Shown piece after piece: positions 49,801 to 58,579 of a stretch of DNA of 64,000 bases. Position 1 is the first letter of the stretch. Each line of letters opens with the position of its first letter. A program made the position numbers and the translations under genes. Source of the DNA: Glebionis coronaria (lineage: Eukaryota; Streptophyta; Magnoliopsida; Asterales; Asteraceae); contig CM046878.1 of NCBI GenBank assembly GCA_025667525.1, forward strand, positions 84,712,196 to 84,776,195. The letters run 5' to 3'. Under the pieces are notes generated by a model. The model did no database searches. It saw nothing but the letters and a program-made list of their open reading frames with translations, and had not been told where the DNA came from.

Positions 49801-50870
49801 TACCGAGGTGCATGATCAACTTCCTTATATCTTGCATTGGATGATGATCTGAGGTTGTTGTTGGTAGGTTTGTAGATCTTCTTATAAGTTGTGGTGAGTA
49901 AAGACATGAGTTCTTCAATCTTCTTGTCCCTTGAAGTTTGTTCATCATCACTGTCTCCATCTGACTCAGTGTCATACTTTGGAGGTGGAGTGGGGACAAT
50001 TGCTTTTGCTTTGTGTTTAGCAGCAGCTAGAGGTTTGGTGGATGAGCTTGATGACTTCGAGGAATGAGTAGGTGGTTGTTGACGAGGAACGGGTTTTGTT
50101 GAAGTAGCAGCCACAAAAGCAATAGAATTAGCAGACCGTTCTGCCTTTTCAGCCCTTAGTTCATTCACTTCATTCTGATGTTGTTTCAAGATATCATAAA
50201 GTTTGTGGTAAGATATAGTCTTGATATCCTCCCTTTGTTTGACCAAAGTCACAAACCTTTGCCATTCCGGTTTGAGTTGAAGTAAGAACTGAACATTGGC
50301 ATGATGATTGGAGATGGTGCACTGATTTCTGACAAGCTCATTCATCATTTTGTAGAATCTCGAGTAATATGAGTCAATGGATTCACCATCTTCAGATGTG
50401 AATTTTCCAAACTCCCAAAGTAGATTAGTCTCGAGATCTTGAACATCGATCGACCCACCTTGCTTCAATAGATGAATTGCATTCCACATTTCCATAGCAT
50501 TAGGACATGCATCAACTGTGGAATAGATATTGTTATCAATTCCAGTGAGTATGAAGTTTACAACATCAGCTTCAGCTTGGAGGAGTTTCTTTTTCTCAGC
50601 AGAACATGTGTCAAAATCCTCCATAGCTCGTATAGTTGATGAAGTACCATCCTCTGCCTGTGTGGTAATTGGTCTGAATTCAAAAACTGGAGGTGGATTC
50701 TCAAGGCAGTGACGAAGAGCAGTTCGGTTTTCTTTTCCGTCGAGAAATCTGAGAAAACGAGATCTCCATTGAACGTAGCAACCGGCAGTGAGCACAGGTG
50801 GATTACCGTTGCCACCTTGTTCCAAACGAATTTGATTAGCAGTTGCAATGTTGATGTTGTTGTTAGACAT
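46767..50870 (-). pseudogene. Giant coiled-coil Gag of D
   Basis: One frame from the ATG at 50870 (MSNNNINIATANQIRLEQ) to 46767, about 1,367 codons, broken by in-frame stops at 49662 and 48279. Domains: copia Gag capsid-like region (residues ~20-230; FTSEDGESIDSYYSRFYKMMNEL), Ser/Pro linker, CCHC knuckle (CFNCKGFGHMARE; the first stop replaces the last Cys), acidic DEADDQELEAHYVYMAKIQ. About 700 residues of Leu/Glu/Lys-rich coiled coil (EIDRLKE, ISELEEQLLLHKLQITELE) follow. Near the end, CVECGKCVRTFNHDAC is a second Cys/His cluster. Much longer than a usual copia Gag (300-500 residues); coiled-coil extension is a Sirevirus trait. Confidence 0.9.
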
Positions 50871-51117
50871 GGTGAATACTTGTGAATGAATTGCAGATCT
50901 TAGTGGATTTGTTGTGATGATGTGTGGTTAAAATTGAAATTCCGAAATTTCCAGAAAAATTTTTTCTCAGTCCGACAATAAATTCCTCAGTCTGACAAAA
51001 CAGTAAGCCGAAAAATTTTGTATAGCCAAATTCTTTTTTTTTTTTTTAATCTTCGTGTAAACGATGTTCCTAAACTAGTCTAGATAGTGGCTAAGTCTAA
51101 AAATTACTCAAACAAAA
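50871..51117 (-). other. Leader of D between motif array and gag
   Basis: Short AT-rich stretch with a poly-T run (51037-51048). Nothing else recognised. Confidence 0.5.
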
Positions 51118-51565
51118 TATCCATCGGAATGCCCATCGGAATAACCTTGTCGGAATGACCTTGATCGGAATACCCTAATCGGAATAAACCCTATCGGAAT
51201 ACCTTGATCGGAATACCCTAATCGGAATGTCAAATCGGAATACCCAATCGGAATGTCAAATCGAAATGTCTTGTCGGAATACCCTAATCGGAATGTCAAA
51301 TCGGAATACCCAATCAGAATGTCAAATCGGAATGTCTTGTCGGAATACCCAATCGGAATGTCAAATCGGAATACCCAATCGGAATGTCCAAATTGGAATA
51401 CTAATCGGAATACCCAATCGGAATGTCAAATCGGAATGTTTTGTCGGAATACCCAATCGGAATGTCCAAATTGGAATGACCAATCGGAATGTATAAACCC
51501 TATTCCGATTAGACTAATCGGAATAACTGTAAGCCCTTTTCTGATGACCTGATCGGAATAATTCC
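51118..51565 (-). repeat. CGGAAT array in the leader of D
   Basis: About 26 exact CGGAAT copies by hand count plus a few one-base variants (CAGAAT, TGGAAT, CGAAAT), mostly in phrases AATCGGAATGTCA and AATCGGAATACCC with 12-15 bp spacing. One inverted copy (ATTCCGATT) lies near 51502. On the minus strand it sits between primer site and gag, so the leader RNA carries ATTCCGATT repeats. Confidence 0.95.
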
Positions 51566-51813
51566 CACTTTTCTCGGACAAAACTCAACCAATTTGTGAT
51601 TTTAATCCAAAAAATGATCAAAACACCCAAAAATTTTGTGTTTTTAGCCAAGGTAACAATACCAAATCTCTACCACAACTATGTAGAAGATTTGTATCAA
51701 GAAAAAAACCATAAAAAACACAAGAAAATTTTTTTGGACGTGATATATAGATCAAAATGACCACGAAAAATCAAGAACACACCACACTAATCTTCAATCA
51801 CCTATCCACTATA
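51566..51813 (-). other. Leader of D next to the primer site
   Basis: AT-rich, no motif recognised beyond the primer site at its right end. Confidence 0.5.
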
Positions 51814-51828
51814 GGCTCTGATACCAAA
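51814..51828 (-). other. Primer-binding site of D
   Basis: The minus strand reads TTTGGTATCAGAGCC directly after the 5' LTR, matching initiator tRNA-Met as in Sireviruses. Confidence 0.92.
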
Positions 51829-52196
51829 TGTTGTTCCCATTCAATCCATAACACAAGATTTAGAAGAGATATTTAGAGAGAGAAAGAGAAGAAAAGTAGA
51901 GAGAGAAACAAGAGAGATTTGGAAGGTTTATGTTTACTAGAGAGAGAAAGTAAAATGAACCAACACCCTCTTCCACACATGGAAGAGGGTTTATATACCC
52001 TTGGCCTTTTGGGCCGTGGGTTTTGTTTCCTTGGGCCGGGCTTGGCTTTGCTTTGGGCTTACGCCCCTAACTTATACAATATTAGCTTAAAGTCAAAGCC
52101 CGGTTTTCCCGACTAACCTATTACAATACAAGACCTTTTAACGACTAAGATGACCTATTACATTCTTGTTCGGCTATATAAAATATAGGGCTAACA
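51829..52196 (-). mobile_element. 5' LTR of D
   Basis: 368 bp, matching 28165-28532. TATA box at 51989-51998 on the minus strand. Followed by GTAGT (52197-52201), the right target duplication. Confidence 0.95.
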
Positions 52197-53138
52197 GTAG
52201 TCAACGACGACGAAATCGGCAGGAAAAGTGAATTTGTCGACTCCTACAAAGACGTCTTCGGCTATCCCCACTGGATAAGCAACTGTATGGTTAGCTAATT
52301 CCAAAGTCATTTTGGTGGGGACTAGCTCAGGGAGAGATAATTGCTTCCACACACTTAAAGGCATTAAGTTAATACTGGCACCTAGATCGGCTAGGGCCAT
52401 GCAATTCTCAACTCCCGGGAAGTTGCAAGGGATTAAGAAACGACCCGGATCACCAAGCTTGGTTGGCAATTTCCTTAAGAGCACTGCAGAGCAATTCTCA
52501 TTAAGTTGGGTGTTAGCAATATCAAGAAGCTTCTCCTTGTCGCTAAGAAGATCTTTGAACATTTTCGCATACTTGGGCATGTGAGCGAGAGCCTCAGCGA
52601 AGGAGATGTTAAAATTCAATTGTTTAAACATTTTTAGAAAGTTTGAAACTTGAATATCATCCTTGCTTTTGAGCTTCTCTTTCCTCAACCTTGATGGATA
52701 AGGTATATCGGAAGAAGAGGAAGGCTTTGGGAGAATAGGATCACTCACATCCTTGGGTGGAGGAGGGGTAGAAGTAAGAGGTGGAGAAACTGGGGAAGTA
52801 GAAAGATGAGGAATAGGAGCAGGTGACTCGTTCTCCTTAGTCACAATCACCGGTGGAGGTATAGGAAGCTCGGGTTCCTTGGTACCTTTGCCACTGCGAG
52901 TGGTGATTCCTTTCATCTCCCCTCTTGGATTCACAACGGTGTTACTCGGAAGAGTACCCGAAGAAGAGGATTGATTATCTTGGAAGAAACCAGCCATCAT
53001 GTTCTTTAAGTCATTCGTTTGACTTGCCAAAGTGTTTCTCATGTCAGCTCGAAGATCGTTTCCTTGTTTCACCATGTCTGCTTTCAAGTTGAGCACTTCT
53101 CGCTGGAGATTTTCCACAATCACATCGTTGGTCCGCAT
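52197..53138 (-). pseudogene. Protease part of Athila B, cut by D
   Basis: A 315-codon frame with a coiled N-terminus (VENLQREVLNLKADM), a Pro-rich linker, KMFKQLNFNISFAEAL, and the Athila retropepsin site ALADLGASINLMPLS. The DLG form of the triad is normal for this lineage. VVVDY at the end adjoins the D insertion; the protease continues at 28164 in the same frame. The junction with the frame upstream (near 53155) is shifted by one base. Confidence 0.88.
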
Positions 53139-54459
53139 GTAGGTTTCAACATCTTGGTGTAATGCGGTGGGTTGGTTGGGAGGGGGGCATAGTAAGCGGG
53201 TGATTGATAAGCAGGTTGTTGGTAAACTTGGTTGTTTCTTTGAGGTGGATATGGTTGTTTGTGAGGTGGTATGTATGGTGCACGAGGTTGTTGTTTTTGT
53301 TGAAAAGTGCGATTGAGGTTTTGTTGTTGGTTTGGGTTGTTAGGAGGAAAACCGGGTGGGGAAAGAAAGTTATTAGAGCGGTAGCTAAGCAAATTGCGGT
53401 CACCTTGAGGACGAGCTTGATAAGCGGCCGGAGGATAGGTATCGTATGCTGCATTCACATTCTCAGAAGGATAGTCTTGGGTGGCGGTACAAGTGGTGTA
53501 AGAATGAGGACCCCCGCATATTTCACATGGTTGGCTTACAGCATTGACTTGAGCGTTTTTAGCATCGATGCTGTTGGTGTTGTAAGCGGTGTGGGTAACA
53601 AGCGATTCAAGAAGCGTAGTAATTTTGTCAAGTCGCTTGTCGCTGTCACTAGTACTAGCACTAGCGGCATTGGTCCGCACACTCTTGGTTTGCACACCAG
53701 ACTTATTCTCAATGATATCCCAAGCGGCATTGGAAGTCTTAACCAAAATATTACCCCCGAGGCACTATTTAGTGAATCTTGGTCATTCATGCTTAAACCA
53801 TTATAAAAAGTATTAATTTGGTTCACTTTGGTAAAACCATGTTGTGGGTATTTTCTCAAAAGGTCTTTAAAACGGTCCCAAGATTCACTAAAAGATTCAT
53901 CGTACTTTTGTTCAAAATTGATAATTTCATTCCGCAAAGAGGTAGTACGAGAGGGTGGGAAAAAGTAGTTGATAAACTTGGTCTCCAAATCCGTCCATGT
54001 CAGAATACTTTGTGGCGGTTCCTTTGCAAGCCAATGCCGGGCTTGTCCCTCTAAAGAAAAAGGAAAAAGTTGTAAGCGGATTACCTCTTGTGGAACACCA
54101 TTGAATTTGACCGTATTCGTGAGTTGCAAGAATCTCTTGATGTGGTCATGAGGATCATCAATGGTACGCCCCCAGAATGGTTGAGCAGAGACCATCTGGA
54201 TAAAGCCGGATTTGAGCTCAAAGTTGTTGGCTGCAATCGCGGGTATGACAATTAGATCTTTGTTGCCGTCTACATGTGCTTGCAGAAGTTCAATCATCGA
54301 GCGATTGTCTGGTAGAGGCTCATTGTTGAGAGGTGGATTGTTATTGTTGTTGTTGTTATTGTTGTTGAGAGGTGGGTTATTGTTGTTGTTTTGTACACCG
54401 GCCATGTCTAAGTCTTCGAGAGGCTCGGGCTCTTGATAAGACATTGATCGTTTACGCAT
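53120..54459 (-). pseudogene. Gag of Athila B
   Basis: The ATG at 54459 gives MRKRSMSYQEPEP, then an Asn-rich low-complexity tract (runs of up to ten Asn). The Retrotrans_gag capsid domain follows (AIAANNFELKSGFIQMV, DPHDHIKRFLQLTNTVKF, LFPFSLEGQARHWL, SFSESWDRFKDLLRKYPQHGF). A one-base loss in a G-run near 53756 shifts the frame; the second frame (from 53746) holds a CEICGGPHSYTTC knuckle and a Pro/Gln/Tyr-rich tail. It would form the particle and bind RNA. Confidence 0.92.
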
Positions 54460-54648
54460 GCACCTGCAAAAGAACTAACAAAGCAAGCAAGAAATATTTT
54501 TGGTTTTTATGTTTTTTAATTTTTAGGTTTTTTGAAAATTTTATATTTTTTAGGATTTTTGAAATTTTTTATGAAAAAGTAACGTTCACGGCGAACGGAT
54601 CCCAAAATCCAAGTTCTCACAAAAAACTGGTAATCTTAACGAGAAGAG
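54460..54648 (-). other. Leader of Athila B
   Basis: T-rich stretch between primer site and gag, nothing else recognised. The short leader contrasts with the long transcribed U5. Confidence 0.5.
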
Positions 54649-54663
54649 CCGGCAGCGGCGCCA
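54649..54663 (-). other. Primer-binding site of Athila B
   Basis: The minus strand reads TGGCGCCGCTGCCGG two bases inside the 5' LTR. Athila elements use tRNA-Asp, whose complement starts TGGCGCCGTTGCCGG; one mismatch. Confidence 0.88.
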
Positions 54664-54665
54664 TT

Positions 54666-56694
54666 TGATACAATGATTTTCATTGGGGTTCAGATTTAAT
54701 CTCTCGGTATCTCCTCGAATTAATCGCAGCTCAATGTGGAATGATTGTTCTTGGTGACAAACAGAATGGTTTGGTTATCTATTCTACTTAAAAGGTAAAT
54801 GCACGAAATAAAAACAATAAACTAAAAGCGATAAGTTAATAAAAAGAACACAATATGAATAACAAAAGGTAGATTTAAAGCGAAATAATTAATAAAAATA
54901 AAACTAAAAGACGAAATTAACTATCGACTCGAAAATAAAGTTTACTAAATGAAAAAGGAGAGAATAAAACTAAAATGGTACTATAAGGCTAAACGAGGCA
55001 AAACCTAAAGCGGGTACTAAATAAAAGATAAAACTTAAACTTTACGAAAAATATTAATTTTAAAAATCGACGAAAAATTCAACTAAAAATACGTAACTTT
55101 TAAAAATAAAATCGGAACAACTTTCAGATAAAACTAAACAATCACGGAACTACTATTAAATAAACAAGCTAGCAGGCTAGCTGTTGGAAGCTAGCAAGCT
55201 AGCTGGTGAAATGAGCGGGAAACAGAAAGGGAAGCATGCAGGCAGCTAGGTGGATTTTTATTCGGAACTTTTGTTTCAATTGATTCAGAAGTTTTCTTGT
55301 AATTGATTCGGAAGTTTTGTTTTAATTGATTCGGAAGTTTTGTTTTAATTGATTCGGAAGTTTTCTTTTATTCGGAACTTTTTAACCCACTTGGTTCGGA
55401 AGTTTTTTATTCGGAACTTTTTAAAAGAAACAACTGATTCGAAACTTTTCAAAACACTTCATTCGGAACTTTCAAAAATACTCAGATTCGGAACTTTAAA
55501 AAATGAAACTAATTCGGAACATTTAAAAACACTTCATTCGGAACTTTCAAAAATACTCATTCGGAACTTTTTGCATAAACACTCATTCGGAACTCTCAAA
55601 AAAATCTGATTCGGAACTTAAAAATGAAACTGATTCGGAACATTTAAAAACACTTCATTCGGAACTTTCAAAAATACTCATTCGGAACTTTTTGCATAAA
55701 CACTCATTCGGAACTTTTAAAATCACTGATTCGGAATTTATAAATGAACTGATTCGGAACTTAAAAATGATCTGATTCGGAACTTTTCACTAAGATCCTT
55801 CATTCGGAACTTTTGTGTTCATTCGGAACCTGGAAATATTCAAGAACAGTAAGAGATAGAAAAAACAGGGGAACGCGATTTCAAGCCAAAATCCACCAAG
55901 TTTTTAACCAAAACTTAAACAAAACTAACCACGAATCATCTACTAACCATAAACAACAAATCCCATCAATAAAAACGTAAAACCCAATAACTTTTAAAGA
56001 TCAAAATTAACCAAATAAGAGCTTTAACTTTGAATCAAAAAGATGAAGATGAACAAGATGAAATTAAGGATTAAACTGATAGATTAATGTTTAAACAATC
56101 AAAGGACAAAGATTAAACTACAAGATTGGTAAAAACAAGAATCAAAATCACCAAACACCCTAATGGTGTTGGTGATGCCTACGAACAGAAAAAGAGAGAA
56201 AAAAAGAATGAATAACTCCATGAAAAGTGTGAAGGGAATTCTTTATATAGGTCTTCCATTTGGTTGGTGAGTGGGTTTTCTCCCTTTCTTCTTGTCTTCT
56301 CGTCTTTTTAGAAAAGTCGACGTTTTCGATTCTGATTCGGGATTTGTCGACGATTAAATTCAACTCGTCTTTTAATTTCTTCGCTTAATAGACTTGAGTT
56401 TCTTCGACATATGTAAATCTTCAATCTTTGGTCCTTTTCTTCGATAAATCTTCAAATAGGCCCAGTGACTTCAAATCTTTTGCATCTCTTGGACAATAGA
56501 CTTCGTCTTGAGTCTTTTTCTTCCATAAAACCCGTGCAATCCCATGTTTTCTTCAATATTCATCCGTTTGGCTCTGAAAACACAATAAACACAAAAACCA
56601 CGCATAATTCCAAACAAATGATATTAAATACGTGTTTTGGTCTTGTTTTAGTAAGAAATAAGTGGTAAAAGGATGGGTGTTTACACACCTATCA
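54666..56694 (-). mobile_element. 5' LTR of Athila B
   Basis: 2,029 bp partner of 20779-22809. The TTCGGAA array is at about 55258-55830, the GCTAGC cluster near 55167-55205, the TATA box at 56241-56250. Followed by the right target duplication CTTAC at 56695-56699. Confidence 0.95.
55258..55830 (-). repeat. TTCGGAA array in the B 5' LTR
   Basis: The same array as in the 3' LTR, with small rearrangements: a few units are altered or shortened around 55470-55510, and single motif copies have decayed (for example TTCAGAA near 55284, TTCGAAA near 55438). Confidence 0.93.
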
Positions 56695-57359
56695 CTTACC
56701 CACAAAGTATTGAAAGCAGTCCTATGATCTCTCAAAATCCACATGGAAGGTCTTCACCATTGTTTAGTGACAATGATGCCTTCTCATTCTTTACTGGACA
56801 AGACAACAGGCCAAGATTAACTCTCAATGACTTGTTCCAAATGGATGATGCTGATGTTGAATAGAGGGATCTTAAATGGCAAGCTGCTATGGTGTCAGTA
56901 AGATCTAATAGGTTCTTCAAGAAGACTGGAAGAAAAATGACTGTTGATCCTAATGATCCATTAGGATATGACAAGTCTAAAGTTGAATGTTATAACTGTG
57001 GAAGGAATGGACACTTTGTAAGAGAATGCAATAGAGATAAAGCTGAGAATAACAATCTGAAGTCCAAGAAAAGCTATAGAACCAGTCTAAGAATAACTGA
57101 AAGCTTTCCAAGAGGAAACAGCAGGAGTCCTAAAGGAACCAAAGCATTGGTTATTGTAGATGGAGTGATAAATTGGGCAGAAGAAGGAGAAGAAGAAGAG
57201 ATTGGATTAATGGCTCTCTTACATGAAGATACTGAGGTACATCCTTGTTTTAAAGATTGTATTCTTAAATTTAATAGTCTAATAGTAGAACTAGAGGAAC
57301 AGTATCAAAAGGTTAACACATGCACTGTAGAAGTAGAGGCTTTCAAACAGGGTTGTTAA
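56695..57359 (+). pseudogene. Middle of Gag of copia A (CCHC knuckle)
   Basis: Continuation of the gag interrupted at 20778. SPLFSDNDAFSFFTGQDNRP and LNDLFQMDDADVE lead to a stop at 56862, then the frame from 56889 has MVSVRSNRFFKKTGRKM, CYNCGRNGHFVREC (CCHC knuckle) and KALVIVDGVINWAEEGEEEE. A helical region with LEEQYQKVNTC ends at a stop at 57357. Typical of the middle of a long copia Gag; the pattern GHFVRECN ... ALVIVDG is familiar from Asteraceae elements (memory only). Confidence 0.85.
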
Positions 57360-57536
57360 AATTAGAAGAAAATATAGTTTTGTACAAAAAGGCTTAACAA
57401 AACTATGAAGAGAAAATAAGGATTTTGACTCTTCAAATGAGGGAAAAAGATGTGGAAATAAAAGCTTTTGAAAGACAAATTTTAAAATAAATTCAGAAAA
57501 TGAAGCTTTAAAAACCAGTCTTTGTAATGAGAGAAA
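57360..57536 (+). pseudogene. Coiled-coil linker of Gag of copia A
   Basis: Lys/Glu-rich helical sequence (RILTLQMREKDVEIKAFERQ) interrupted by several stops. Confidence 0.6.
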
Positions 57537-58175
57537 GTGATTAGTCATTGGCAACAGTCCTTTAAGGGATTGGGAAAATTGATTAATTCACAAATGGGGT
57601 ATTATGATAAAACAGGCCTAGTATATATTGAGGATCAACCTGGGATAACCTTAACTAACAAAGACTTATCAAAAGGGATTTTTGATAGTTCTAGTGAGGT
57701 AAATGATACACCTGAAAATGATAGATATGCTGAAGGAATGAAGGCAGTTCCTCCACCAGTATCAGGAATTTTCATGCCTCCTTGTAATGATACTAGTATA
57801 GAGTTAGAAGAACCTAAGATTAATAATGTCTTTAACTCTAGTACTATATCTCAAGAAAATACTGATGTGACCAAGAATATTGTTTATCCACCTCTAATGA
57901 ACAACTTTGTTTTTGAGGAATCTAAGACTAGTTCTGCTCCCAAGCAAGTAAAAACTCCTAGCAAGATATTGGAAAACAATGAGCAACATACTAAAACCAA
58001 AAGGGGTAGGCTAGGTTTTGAAAAAGTAAAGTCAAAACAACCTTTTGGGTCTTCTCTAAGAAGAAAAGGATGTTATGTTTGTGGTAGTCTAAGTCATTTT
58101 ATCAAAGACTGTACATTACATGAAGATAAAATTGTGAAACAGAAGGCTACACAAAGGGTCATGAAAAAACAGTAA
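57537..58175 (+). pseudogene. C-terminal Gag of copia A (second Cys cluster)
   Basis: A 212-codon frame with DRYAEGMKAVPPPVSGIFMPP and a second CCHC-type cluster near the end: CYVCGSLSHFIKDCTLHEDKI. The VPPPxxGxFMPP and CxVCxSxxHxIKDC patterns again match, from memory, Asteraceae copia proteins. It ends at a stop at 58173 before a Lys-rich continuation. Confidence 0.8.
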
Positions 58176-58579
58176 TGGGAAAAATGCACAGGTTTATAGG
58201 AATCAGAAACTTAAAGATGACAAACCTAAGTTTGATCACACAAGGGTAGTTAAACAGGTTAAAAATAATCCTACCAAAAGTTTTGTTCCTAGGGAAGTAC
58301 ATTTGAAACAAGGACTTGTATCCTTAAAGTCTGGTAAACTAAGTACCGGCAAGCCAAAACCTACAAGTACTGCTAGACCAAACTCAAGTACTGTTGGTTT
58401 CAAGTCTGTAAAACCAATGTTCTCCAAGACTTCTAAGAAACTTTTTGAAAAAGTTAAAACACCTAGATGTAAGGACAAGAACAAACCAGTACCAATGTGG
58501 GTTCCTAAAAGAGATATACCATGTGTTAAAGCAAGTACCGCTAAAGCAGTACTTAAGTCAAAGAAGTCAAAGCACATAG
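58176..58579 (+). pseudogene. Lys-rich Gag/protease linker of copia A, cut by element E
   Basis: The frame 58303-58579 reads KQGLVSLKSGKLSTGKPKPT, a basic Ser/Thr/Pro linker, up to KKSKKSKHIV where Tekay E begins at 58580. It contains several AGTAC(C/T)GCT motifs, including an inverted pair at 58532-58553 (AAGTACCGCT, AA, AGCAGTACTT). Protease and polymerase must lie beyond E, outside the window. Confidence 0.7.
58575..58579. repeat. Presumed left target duplication CATAG of element E
   Basis: The five bases before the LTR of E. The partner would lie outside the window, so this cannot be confirmed. Confidence 0.4.

Larger units (their letters stand above)
28165..52196 (-). mobile_element. 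Sirevirus-like copia element D, with nested insertion
   Basis: 368-bp LTRs at 28165-28532 and 51829-52196, TSD GTAGT, iMet primer site. A very long Gag with coiled coil is followed by protease, integrase, RT and RNase H in copia order, then a 2.4-kb 3' region with repeated purine tracts. It is interrupted by Tekay C at 29480-41871. Without C it is about 11.6 kb. Long coiled-coil Gag, multiple purine tracts and the long 3' region fit SIRE/Maximus-type Sireviruses. Confidence 0.9.
20779..56694 (-). mobile_element. Athila (Ty3) element B, with nested insertion
   Basis: LTRs at 20779-22809 and 54666-56694 are flanked by CTTAC. A tRNA-Asp-type primer site, gag, protease, reverse transcriptase/RNase H and integrase follow in order on the minus strand. 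Sirevirus-like D is inserted at 28165-52196. Without D the element would be about 11.9 kb, a usual Athila size. Gag, polymerase and the primer type all place it in the Athila lineage. Confidence 0.95.
19269..58579 (+). mobile_element. Copia element A, split by nested insertions
   Basis: The visible parts are 19269-20778 (5' LTR, primer site, start of gag) and 56695-58579 (rest of gag). Athila element B lies between them and is bounded by CTTAC on both sides. At 58580 Tekay element E interrupts it again, so its pol and 3' LTR lie beyond the window. Confidence 0.85.

Noticed and set aside
51227..51552. Repetitive Asn/Arg/Ser-rich frames (MSNRNTQSEC type)
   Set aside because: Translation of the CGGAAT array in the leader of D, on the strand opposite to the element.
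53204..53806. A 200-codon plus-strand frame
   Set aside because: It is antisense to the Gag frame of Athila B, which has clear domain motifs.
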